Below, in pieces: positions 9,000-16,052 of a stretch of DNA of 64,000 nt. The translations under genes and the position numbers were made by a program. Every line of letters begins with the position of its first letter. Position 1 is the stretch's first letter. Source of the stretch: Actinocatenispora rupis (lineage in GTDB: Bacteria; Actinomycetota; Actinomycetes; Mycobacteriales; Micromonosporaceae); the NCBI RefSeq assembly GCF_016861975.1, contig NZ_BOMB01000033.1, positions 114,191 through 178,190 on the forward strand. The letters are read 5' to 3'. Under the pieces are notes generated by a model, which did no database searches, was not told where the DNA came from, and saw only the letters and a program-made list of their open reading frames with translations.

Positions 9000-9053
9000 C
9001 GGAGCAGTGCTCCGTATTATTCGGAGCGCCGCTCCGATCGGAGCGCTGCTCCA
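9000..9053. promoter_or_regulatory. Triple TetR operator between divergent genes
   Basis: Three copies of GGAGC-N3-GCTCC occur at 9001-9013, 9023-9035 and 9040-9052, with centre-to-centre spacings of 22 and 17 bp; the outer C...G base pair also matches at the first two. The AT-rich GTATTATT between copies 1 and 2 and ATTTTAAC after copy 3 are candidate -10 elements. They are the only such palindromes noted in the window and lie between the TetR gene and the gene it presumably controls. Confidence 0.9.
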
Positions 9054-9073
9054 TTTTAACCGTGGAGGACACC

Positions 9074-9925
9074 GTGCCCGACAACCTCGTCCTGGTCACC
9101 GGCGCCACCGGACAGCAGGGCGGCGCCACCGCACGCCACCTGCTCGCCGCCGGCTGGCCCGTCCGCGCCCTCGTCCGCGACCCCACCAGCCCCGCCGCCA
9201 CCGCGCTCGCCGCCGCCGGCGCCGAACTCGCCCCCGGCGACATGACCGACCGGGCCAGCCTCGACCGCGCCGTCACCGGCGCGTACGGGGTGTTCAGCGT
9301 GCAGCCCGCCGACGCCCCGCCCCACCACGAACCCCGCGAGGTCGACATGGGCCGGGCCGTCGCCGACGCCGCCGCGGCCGCCGGCGTACGACACCTCGTG
9401 TACGCGTCGGTCGGCGGCGCCGAACGCGACACCGGCATCAGCCACTGGACCACCAAATGGCAGATCGAGGAACACATCCGGGCGCTCGGCCTGCCGTACA
9501 CGGTGTTGCGGCCGGTCATGTTCATGGAGAACCACGCCAGCCGCTCGACGTACGGCGTGTTCGGCGACACGGCCCTGGTCCGGATGATCCCGCCCGACTC
9601 CACCGTGCAACTCATCGCCGCCGACGACATCGGCGCGTTCGCCGCACTCGCCTTCACCCGACCCGACGAGTACCTGGGGATCGAACTGGAGATCGCCGGC
9701 GACGAACTCACCGGTGCCCGGCTCACCGCGGCCCTGCGTACCGCGCTCGGCCGGGACTTCCGCACCGACCCCATCCCAACCCCCGTACGGGTCGGCGCCG
9801 GCACGTCGTTCGGCGGGTGGCAGGCCGACATCCCCGCACTGCGCCGCCGGTACCCCGGGCTGATGACCCTCGACACCTGGCTCGAACGCGGCGGCCGGGA
9901 CCAGCTCCGCGCGATCCGCCCCTGA
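9074..9925 (+). CDS. NmrA-like NAD(P)-binding oxidoreductase
   Basis: A 283-residue Rossmann-fold protein. The N-terminal G-A-T-G-Q-Q-G is the atypical-SDR dinucleotide-binding loop and W-P-V-R-A-L-V-R-D follows strand 2, where the arginine usually contacts NADP. The family includes NmrA, HSCARG and azoreductase/quinone-reductase-like proteins, often redox sensors or quinone reductases. GTG 9074 is preceded by GTGGAGGAC as ribosome-binding site. Placement behind three TetR operators suggests induction by a small electrophile or drug, as for other TetR-reductase pairs (inference). Confidence 0.88.
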   Translation: MPDNLVLVTGATGQQGGATARHLLAAGWPVRALVRDPTSPAATALAAAGAELAPGDMTDRASLDRAVTGAYGVFSVQPADAPPHHEPREVDMGRAVADAAAAAGVRHLVYASVGGAERDTGISHWTTKWQIEEHIRALGLPYTVLRPVMFMENHASRSTYGVFGDTALVRMIPPDSTVQLIAADDIGAFAALAFTRPDEYLGIELEIAGDELTGARLTAALRTALGRDFRTDPIPTPVRVGAGTSFGGWQADIPALRRRYPGLMTLDTWLERGGRDQLRAIRP

Positions 9926-10079
9926 CGACGGCACGCTCGGCGGTGGTGACGCCGACCGGGCGCGTCACCACCGGGTACCGACGACGGCGCGCTCGGCCGG
10001 GTGACGCTGAGGGGGCGCGCACCGACCGGGGACCGACGACGGCGCGCGCTCGGCCGGAACCTTCCGAGCGCGCGCCGGA
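9924..10079 (+). repeat. Three imperfect ~55-bp tandem repeats after the NmrA-like gene
   Basis: Copies begin with GACGACGGC at 9924, 9980 and 10035 (spacings 56 and 55 bp) and share GACGACGGCRCGCTCGG followed by a divergent second half with GTGACGC and GGGCGCG. The first copy starts inside the TGA stop codon of the reductase gene. No gene is visible in the 168-bp gap. Confidence 0.8.
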
Positions 10080-10093
10080 CGCGAAACGGTGCG

Positions 10094-11101
10094 CTACTGG
10101 ACCGACAGGTGCACGTGGTTGGTGTGCTCCGCCGACGGCGACCCCGAGCCGCTGTACGACGACCAGCCGACGCCCGGCATCCAGATCTGGCGGAACCAGA
10201 TGACGTACAGCACGGCGAGGCGCTCGGAGTTGGCGGTGAGCCAGCCCGCCAGGTTGTTGCCGTACGTCCGGTCGCCGCCGCTGGCCTCGCCCCCGAAACC
10301 GCCCACGCTCACCGAGAAGTCGCAGGCCCGGCCGCGCGGATGCTCACCGCCGTCCTCCGCCGACCGGTAGCACGCGGTGTAGCGCGTGTAGCCGGCCTTG
10401 CGTACCTCCTGGTAGGCGTGGAGCATCCGCGGCGTGATGCAGCCGTCGGTGGTCGGATCGTCGACGTTGCAGGACTCCGACGGCCAGCTGCCGTCCGGGT
10501 TGCGCGGCGCCGGCGTCGCCGACGCCGTCCCCGAATAGCCGCCGCTCGAACCACCGCTGACCTGGTCGACCGCCTTCTGCGCCTCGTCCCGGCGCTTCTT
10601 CAGCGTGGCCGCCTGCTTCTTCTGCTTCGCCGCCGTCGCCGCCAGGTCACGCTTCTGCGCGTCCTGCCGCTGCCGCGCCTCCTTCAGCGCGCGCAGCTTG
10701 CCGGCGTCCTTCTCCCCCAGGTACGTCAGGGTGTTGGCCATCGCCAGGATGTTGTCGCCCGACTCGCCGGAGAGCGCGAGTGTCATCAGGCTCGTGCCGC
10801 CGCCCCGGTACTTCGCCGCGGCGATGCGCCCCACGTCCTCCGTCAGCGCGTCGACCTTCTTCTCGCCGGCCGCGATCTGCTTCGCCAGCGCCTTCTGCTT
10901 CTTCGCCGTCGCGTCCAGCTTCGCCTTGGCGTTGTTGTAGTTGCGCGCGGCGGTGTCGAGCTTCTTGTACACCGACGCGCTGCCGCCCTCGTCCGGCGCG
11001 GCGCCGGCTGTCGTGGCGGGGACCGCGCCGAGCAGCGCGGCCAGGGCGACGAGCGCACCCAGCAGCAGCGTGCCGCGCATCCGGGACCTACCGGCGAACA
11101 T
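10094..11101 (-). CDS. Secreted coiled-coil protein with peptidase M15-like C-terminal domain
   Basis: A 335-residue exported protein: N-terminal signal peptide (cleavage near A-G-A-A-P), a long Lys/Ala/Gln-rich coiled coil (about residues 45-185), a Ser/Gly linker, and a C-terminal domain with H~254-x6-D~261 (H-P-R-G-R-A-C-D) and H329-V-H331, the metal-ligand arrangement of M15-type D,D-peptidases and related wall hydrolases. It resembles FtsX/NlpC-activator type cell-wall proteins in architecture. GGAAGGAC precedes the ATG at 11101; an internal ATG at 11080 is an alternative. Preceded by a cyclic di-AMP riboswitch, which fits a cell-wall hydrolase. The exact peptidase activity is inferred. 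Confidence 0.85.
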   Translation of the reverse strand: MFAGRSRMRGTLLLGALVALAALLGAVPATTAGAAPDEGGSASVYKKLDTAARNYNNAKAKLDATAKKQKALAKQIAAGEKKVDALTEDVGRIAAAKYRGGGTSLMTLALSGESGDNILAMANTLTYLGEKDAGKLRALKEARQRQDAQKRDLAATAAKQKKQAATLKKRRDEAQKAVDQVSGGSSGGYSGTASATPAPRNPDGSWPSESCNVDDPTTDGCITPRMLHAYQEVRKAGYTRYTACYRSAEDGGEHPRGRACDFSVSVGGFGGEASGGDRTYGNNLAGWLTANSERLAVLYVIWFRQIWMPGVGWSSYSGSGSPSAEHTNHVHLSVQ

Positions 11102-11117
11102 GGTCGTCCTTCCGTCC

Positions 11118-11240
11118 GCCGCCTACCGGGTTAGCTGTCGGGTTCGGGCCCGGAAGAAGCCCTACCGCGCTGGCGGATTCACCCCGGTTGCTCGGGTCCC
11201 CGGCTCGCCGCACGGGCGATTCGGCGGTGACCGCCGCCGG
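11118..11240 (-). promoter_or_regulatory. Cyclic di-AMP riboswitch (ydaO/yuaA class)
   Basis: On the minus strand, just upstream of the coiled-coil/M15 gene, the conserved ydaO-type segments appear in order: CCGGGGACCCGAGCAA, GGGGTGAATCC, a GTAGGGC...CCGG stem, then CCGAACCCGACAGCTAACC and GTAGGCGG. These match the hallmark core of the cyclic di-AMP-binding RNA, which in actinobacteria precedes genes for resuscitation factors and wall hydrolases. The right-hand limit is approximate. The 3' edge lies about 16 nt before the start codon, so control could act on termination or on ribosome access. Confidence 0.92.
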
Positions 11241-11476
11241 CGCCGGGGGTGGCGCCGTGTCCTCGACGGTCGGACACACAGCGTACCGACGAAGGAAAAG
11301 CCGACAAGCGTTGCCCGCGTACGGCGAGGCGTGCGCCGCAGTGGATCCGGCCCGTACCAAGCGATCCGTGGATCGTGGGGTTACTGTGCGGAGCGATCGG
11401 CGTCGATACCCCCACCCACCCTGGGGGGCGACCCCGGCACAATCCTACGTCCGCAGCCGCACCCGGAACCGGTGCC

Positions 11477-11504
11477 TGTGGACAACCGGTACCCCTGTGG
11501 ACAA
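11477..11504. promoter_or_regulatory. Pair of DnaA-box-like 9-mers
   Basis: TGTGGACAA (complement of the high-GC actinobacterial DnaA box TTGTCCACA) occurs at 11477-11485 and 11496-11504 with a 10-bp spacer. An identical arrangement occurs at 19677-19704. It lies between the riboswitch and the 3' end of lepA. Confidence 0.55.
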
Positions 11505-11535
11505 CTGTGGCGCGATCACGTCGTGCGCCTCTGTT

Positions 11536-11628
11536 CCCGGCGCGTCCGACGCCGACAGCCCCACGACGAACGCCCCGCGACCCGGTCGGTTCTTCGGCTG
11601 CCAAGGCGCGTCCGGCGTCGACAGCGCG
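11536..11628 (-). repeat. Two degenerate copies of the 3' end of lepA
   Basis: Bases 11536-11574 align without gaps to 11651-11689 inside lepA with 33 of 39 identical, and 11590-11628 aligns to the bases from 11639 on, also inside lepA. Read in the lepA direction the gene ends [21 protein letters not shown], and the downstream copies read A-L-S-T-P-D-A-P-W-Q-P-K-N and A-F-V-V-G-L-S-A-S-D-A-P-G. The rest of the 11241-11634 gap shows no gene; it holds the paired DnaA-like boxes. Confidence 0.8.
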
Positions 11629-11634
11629 ACACGG

Positions 11635-13491
11635 TCACTTCTTCGGCTGCTCCGGCGCATCCGACGTCGACAGCGCCGCGATGAACGCCTCCTGCGGCAC
11701 CTCCACGCGGCCCACCATCTTCATGCGCTTCTTGCCTTCCTTCTGCTTCTCCAGCAGCTTGCGCTTCCGCGTGATGTCACCGCCGTAGCACTTGGCGAGT
11801 ACGTCCTTGCGCATGGCGCGGATGTTCTCCCGGGCGATGATCTTCGTACCGATCGCGGCCTGGATCGGTACCTCGAACTGCTGCCGCGGGATCAGTTTGC
11901 GCAGCTTGGTGGTCAGCTGCACGCCGTACGCGTACGCCTTGTCCTTGTGCACGATCGCGGAGAACGCGTCGACCGGCTCGCCGTGCAGCAGGATGTCGAC
12001 CTTGACCAGGTCGGCGGCCTGCTCGCCGGACGGCTCGTAGTCGAGCGACGCGTACCCGCGGGTGCGGGACTTCAACTGGTCGAAGAAGTCGAAGATGATC
12101 TCGGCGAGCGGCAGCGTGTACCGCAGTTCGACCCGGTCGGCGGACAGGTAGTCCATGCCGAGCAGCTTGCCGCGCCGCGACTGGCAGATCTCCATGACGG
12201 CGCCGACGAAGTCGTTCGGAGTCAGCACCGTGGCGCGCACCACCGGCTCGTACACCGAGGCGACCTTGCCCGTGGGGTACTCGCTCGGGTTGGTGACGAC
12301 GTGCTCGGTGTTGTCCTCCAGCTCGACCCGGTACACCACGTTCGGCGCGGTGGAGATCAGGTCGAGGTTGAACTCGCGCTCCAGCCGTTCCCGGATGATC
12401 TCCAGGTGCAGCAGGCCGAGGAACCCGCAGCGGAAGCCGAAGCCCAGCGCCGCGGACGTCTCCGGCTCGTACACGAGGGCGGCGTCGTTGAGTTTCAGCT
12501 TGTCGAGCGCGTCCCGCAGGTCCGGATAGTCGGAGCCGTCGATCGGGTAGAGCCCGGAGTAGACCATCGGCTTCGGGTCGGAGTAGCCGCCGAGCGGTTC
12601 GTCGGCCGGCCGGTGCAGCGCCGTGACCGTGTCACCGACCTTCGACTGCCGGACGTCCTTCACGCCGGTGATCAGGTAGCCCACCTCGCCGACCCCGAGC
12701 GCCGGCGACTTGGTCGGCTCCGGCGAGATGACGCCCAGCTCCAGCAGCTCGTGCGTGGCGCCGGTGGACATCATCGTCAGCCGGTCGCGCGCCTCGATCC
12801 GCCCGTCCATCATCCGCACGTACGTCACGACGCCGCGGTAGATGTCGTACACCGAGTCGAAGATCAACGCGCGCGGCGGGGCGGCCGGATCGCCGCTCGG
12901 CGGCTGGAACTGGCGGACGATCTCGTCCAGCAGCTCGGCCACCCCCGACCCGGTCTTGCCCGACACCCGCAGGCACTCCTCCGGCTTCCCGCCGATCAGG
13001 TGCGCCAACTCCTCCGCGTACTTGTCGGGCTGCGCGGCCGGCAGGTCGATCTTGTTGAGTACCGGGATGATGTGGAGGTCGTTCTCCAGCGCCAGGTACA
13101 GGTTGGCCAGCGTCTGCGCCTCGATCCCCTGCGCCGCGTCGACCAGCAGGATCGCGCCCTCGCAGGCGGCGAGACTGCGCGACACCTCGTAGCTGAAGTC
13201 GACGTGGCCGGGCGTGTCGATCATGTTCAACACGTACGACTCGCCGGCGAGGTCACCCTCGCGCACCGTCCACGGCAGCCGGACCGCCTGACTCTTGATC
13301 GTGATGCCGCGCTCACGCTCGATGTCCATCCGGTCCAGGTACTGAGCGCGCATCTGGCGCTCCTCGACCACGCCGGTCAGTTGCAGCATCCGGTCGGCCA
13401 GGGTCGACTTGCCGTGGTCGATGTGCGCGATGATGCAGAAGTTGCGGATCCGCTGCGGATCCGTGGCACCGGGATCGAGCTGGGCGGGCAC
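11635..13491 (-). CDS. lepA: Elongation factor 4 (back-translocating GTPase)
   Basis: A 618-residue translational GTPase. G1 is A-H-I-D-H-G-K-S-T near residue 22, switch II is D-T-P-G-H-V-D-F, and N-K-I-D gives G4. EF-G-like domains and the LepA-specific C-terminal domain follow. The length is normal, though the last ten residues after A-L-S are a variable tail that has been partly duplicated downstream. The GTG start at 13491 lacks a strong Shine-Dalgarno sequence. Divergent from rpsT, as in many actinobacteria. Confidence 0.97.
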   Translation of the reverse strand: MPAQLDPGATDPQRIRNFCIIAHIDHGKSTLADRMLQLTGVVEERQMRAQYLDRMDIERERGITIKSQAVRLPWTVREGDLAGESYVLNMIDTPGHVDFSYEVSRSLAACEGAILLVDAAQGIEAQTLANLYLALENDLHIIPVLNKIDLPAAQPDKYAEELAHLIGGKPEECLRVSGKTGSGVAELLDEIVRQFQPPSGDPAAPPRALIFDSVYDIYRGVVTYVRMMDGRIEARDRLTMMSTGATHELLELGVISPEPTKSPALGVGEVGYLITGVKDVRQSKVGDTVTALHRPADEPLGGYSDPKPMVYSGLYPIDGSDYPDLRDALDKLKLNDAALVYEPETSAALGFGFRCGFLGLLHLEIIRERLEREFNLDLISTAPNVVYRVELEDNTEHVVTNPSEYPTGKVASVYEPVVRATVLTPNDFVGAVMEICQSRRGKLLGMDYLSADRVELRYTLPLAEIIFDFFDQLKSRTRGYASLDYEPSGEQAADLVKVDILLHGEPVDAFSAIVHKDKAYAYGVQLTTKLRKLIPRQQFEVPIQAAIGTKIIARENIRAMRKDVLAKCYGGDITRKRKLLEKQKEGKKRMKMVGRVEVPQEAFIAALSTSDAPEQPKK

Positions 13492-13879
13492 GCGGGGTCC
13501 GATCTGTCAGGGCACGTCGTCGGGTACGCCGGCAGGACCGGCGACGTCTATGCTCCCACGCCCGGCCGTACCGCCGCGTCCAGGATTCTCGCGGCCCCGA
13601 CCGGCGCATCGACCCTCCGGCGTGGTCCACACCCGGTCGTACCCCTCCGCGGCACTCACCCCGTATCGCCCTGGTTGTCCGCCACCGCGCGGTGCTCCCG
13701 GCGGCGCGTACCGTGGAGGCCCGCAGGAGGGCGGTGCGGTGGGGCACGCCGTTTTGGAGAGCGTCCCGGCCGGCTGGTAGCCTGACACCTCGTGTGTGCC
13801 GTCGCGTCCCCGTGGATGCGCGCACTACCTGCCGAAAGGCAGGACCCGATCCAACCCGACCAAGACTGAAGGCTGTCGC
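13492..13879. other. 388-bp lepA-rpsT intergenic region with rpsT promoter and leader hairpin
   Basis: No gene is supported here despite several open frames. TTGGAG (13754-13759) and TAGCCT (13778-13783) separated by 18 bp form a plausible sigma-70-type promoter for rpsT, giving a leader of about 90 nt. Within it CCTGCC-GAAA-GGCAGG (13828-13843) is a perfect 6-bp stem capped by a GNRA tetraloop, a possible site for autogenous control by S20. Confidence 0.6.
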
Positions 13880-14146
13880 GTGGCGAACATCAAGTCCCAG
13901 ATCAAGCGCAACCGGCAGAACGAGAAGCGCCGCCTGCGCAACAAGGCGGTCAAGTCGTCGCTGAAGACGACGGTTCGCTCGTTCCGTGAGGCGGCCGCCG
14001 CCGGTGACGCGGAGAAGGCCGGCATCGCGCTGCGCGAGGCGTCCCGCAAGCTGGACAAGGCCGTGAGCAAGGGCATCATCCACAAGAACCAGGCGGCGAA
14101 CCGCAAGTCCGCGATCGCCAAGCAGTTCCAGGCGCTGTCCGCCTGA
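13880..14146 (+). CDS. rpsT: 30S ribosomal protein S20
   Basis: An 88-residue basic helical protein beginning [10 protein letters not shown] after the GTG, as in all bacterial S20. It binds the 5' domain of 16S rRNA. GTG 13880 is set by the conserved N-terminus, with GAAGG about 9 nt upstream. The gene has its own promoter and leader and ends in a hairpin terminator 5 nt after the stop. Confidence 0.98.
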   Translation: MANIKSQIKRNRQNEKRRLRNKAVKSSLKTTVRSFREAAAAGDAEKAGIALREASRKLDKAVSKGIIHKNQAANRKSAIAKQFQALSA

Positions 14147-14151
14147 CCCAC

Positions 14152-14170
14152 CCGGAAGCACCGCTTCCGG
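14152..14170 (+). terminator. Hairpin terminator of rpsT
   Basis: CCGGAAGC-ACC-GCTTCCGG: a perfect 8-bp stem with 3-nt loop just after the rpsT stop. No T-run follows, as is common for actinobacterial terminators. The rest of 14171-14421 shows no gene. Confidence 0.75.
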
Positions 14171-14421
14171 TCCGGTCCGCGCCGACGGCCCGCCGATTCG
14201 TCGAGCGGGGTCGACTCGTCCATGACGACGCCGACCCCGCTTTCGTCGTACCCGGATCTGCCACGCATCAGCCTCTGTAGGGCTCGCCGCTCCCATGCCC
14301 CACGGACCACCCGTGGCACCGCCTCGCGAGGTACCGGTGTCGCGCCTGCCGGCTGCACCGGCGCGCCTACGGGGTCGGGGCGGAGCCGCTGCCGATCGTG
14401 CCGCCCGGTGGGTGTGCGGGT

Positions 14422-14856
14422 TCAGTCTGCGATGTCGCGTTCGGCGATGACCTTCTCGATGCTGACCCGCACCAGGAGCTCGCCCGGGACACTGTTCCGC
14501 GACCCGTACTCCTCCGCCCGCTCCGGCCCCATGTACCGGCCGCCGATGCGTGTCGCCCACGCCCGAAGCTCGGTGGGGTCCTCGACGAACCGCGCCGTCC
14601 CCTCGACGATCACGTACGAGTACGGCGGCTCCTGGTCGTCCACCACCAGCGCCAGCCGCGGATCGCGTCGCAGGCTGCGCGCCTTGACGGACTCGTGCCA
14701 GGTGGTGAACACCAGCTCGGGCCCGTCCAGGTCGAACCAGATCGGCGTGACGTGCGGGCGACCGTCCCGCCGCACCGTGGCGACCTTCGCGGTCCGCGTA
14801 CCGGCGAGCACGAAGGCGCGCCATTCGGGTTCGGTCATGCCGGGCATGACTGCCAT
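14422..14856 (-). CDS. PPOX-class (F420/FMN-dependent) pyridoxamine 5'-phosphate oxidase family protein
   Basis: A 144-residue split-barrel flavin-binding protein. A-K-V-A-T-V-R-R-D-G-R-P-H-V-T-P-I-W-F and L-V-F-T-T-W-H-E-S-V-K-A-R-S-L-R-R-D-P-R are the characteristic strands and the K-A-R-N-L-like phosphate-binding loop of this family. Many actinobacterial members use cofactor F420 and reduce or oxidise small molecules; substrate unknown. Start ATG 14856 is weakly supported; ATG 14838 is an alternative. Convergent with rpsT. Confidence 0.85.
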   Translation of the reverse strand: MAVMPGMTEPEWRAFVLAGTRTAKVATVRRDGRPHVTPIWFDLDGPELVFTTWHESVKARSLRRDPRLALVVDDQEPPYSYVIVEGTARFVEDPTELRAWATRIGGRYMGPERAEEYGSRNSVPGELLVRVSIEKVIAERDIAD

Positions 14857-14913
14857 GATCCCCCAGTTCGGAGCTCATGGCGTTGATCTCGGCGTACTGG
14901 CCCGCGGCTGTCC

Positions 14914-15014
14914 CTGAAAACGGCGCGCGCTGGGGCGCCGCCCTCGGCGCAGGGCTAGCGGCGGGCGCGTCTGAAGACGGGTGCGTTCGGGGGCGCGGCA
15001 CCCGTGGCGCGTGG
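14914..15014 (-). repeat. Degenerate 60-bp tandem copies of the holA 3' end
   Basis: The 17-mer GGCTAGCGGCGGGCGCG, which contains the holA stop codon (CTA = TAG), occurs at 15013-15029 and again exactly 60 bp away at 14953-14969. A weaker third unit begins at 14914 (CTGAAAACGG against CTGAAGACGG at 14971). Copies therefore lie directly downstream of the holA stop and keep its frame spacing. Confidence 0.75.
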
Positions 15015-15968
15015 CTAGCGGCGGGCGCGGGCGACGGTGAGGATGGCGCGTTCGAGGGCGTACCCGCGGTCCTCGGCACCGCCCTTCACCTCGGCGTTGG
15101 CGGTCGCGGCGGCGTGCATGGCGACCGCGAGCCCGTCCGGTGACCAGCCGCGGGCCATGCGTTGCGCGCGCTCGATCTTCCACGCGGGCATGCCGAGCTT
15201 CGACGCCAGCTGGTACGGATTGCCCCGGGTGCCCGCCACCCGCGAGACGGTGCGTACGCCGTCGGCGAGGGCGTCGGCGATCGGGACCGGGTCGACGCCG
15301 ATGGACAGTGCCCAGCGCAGCGCCTCCAGCGCACCCGGTACGTCACCGACCATGGCCGCGTCCGCGACCGTGAACCCGCTCACCTCCGCCCGGCCCTGGT
15401 AGTAGCGGTTGACGACCTCGACGGTGAGCCGGCCGTCGGTGTCGGCGACGAGCTGCGCGCAGGCCGAGGCCAGCTCGCGCAGGTCGTTGCCGATCGCCCC
15501 GACCAGCGCGTCGGCCGCGTCCTCCGGGCACCGCCCGCCGAGCGAACGCACCTCGTCCCGGACGAACGCGACGCGTTCCCGCGGCTTGGTTATCTTGGCG
15601 GCCCGGGTCACCTCGACGCCGGCCTTCTGCAGCCCGTCGGCGAGCGCCTTGCCCTTGTTGCCGCCCGCGTGGGTCAGCACGAGGCAGACGTCCGGTGCGG
15701 GCGCCGCGGCGTACGCGAGGAGTGCGGCGGCCAGGTCCTTCTTGGCGTCCTGCGCGTTGCGGACGACGACCGCCTGCCGGCCACCGAACAGCGACGGGCT
15801 GGTCAGGGTCGCCAGCTCACCGGCGGTCAGCGACGACGCCTCACACTCCCGTACCTCCGCGCCGGGTTCGGCCTTCTTGACGGCGGCGCCGACGGCGGCC
15901 ACCGCTCGGGCGGCGAGCAGCTCCTCGTCGCCGAGTACCAACAGGACCGGGGGTGGTGTGGCGCTCAC
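15015..15968 (-). CDS. holA: DNA polymerase III subunit delta
   Basis: A 317-residue clamp-loader subunit that opens the beta sliding clamp. The N-terminal P-V-L-L-V-L-G-D-E-E-L-L, A-A-A-K-K-D-like helices, and the C-terminal collar with W-K-I-E-R-A-Q-R-M-A-R-G-W are typical of actinobacterial HolA. GTG 15968 is chosen over 16010 because AGGATGG lies upstream and the family N-terminus starts there. It follows comEC by 84 nt on the same strand, the usual comEA-comEC-holA order. Confidence 0.95.
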   Translation of the reverse strand: MSATPPPVLLVLGDEELLAARAVAAVGAAVKKAEPGAEVRECEASSLTAGELATLTSPSLFGGRQAVVVRNAQDAKKDLAAALLAYAAAPAPDVCLVLTHAGGNKGKALADGLQKAGVEVTRAAKITKPRERVAFVRDEVRSLGGRCPEDAADALVGAIGNDLRELASACAQLVADTDGRLTVEVVNRYYQGRAEVSGFTVADAAMVGDVPGALEALRWALSIGVDPVPIADALADGVRTVSRVAGTRGNPYQLASKLGMPAWKIERAQRMARGWSPDGLAVAMHAAATANAEVKGGAEDRGYALERAILTVARARR

Positions 15969-16052
15969 CCGACCATCCTGGCACGCGCCCCCGACAGCCG
16001 GGCCCGGCATCCCCGACCGGGCCCGACCGTCGGTGCGGCACGCCGTGGCCGC

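Noticed and set aside
10780..13785. A 1001-codon plus-strand open frame opposite lepA
   Set aside because: It is antisense to lepA and rich in Arg/Ala/Gly/Pro with no domain; a typical GC-rich shadow frame.
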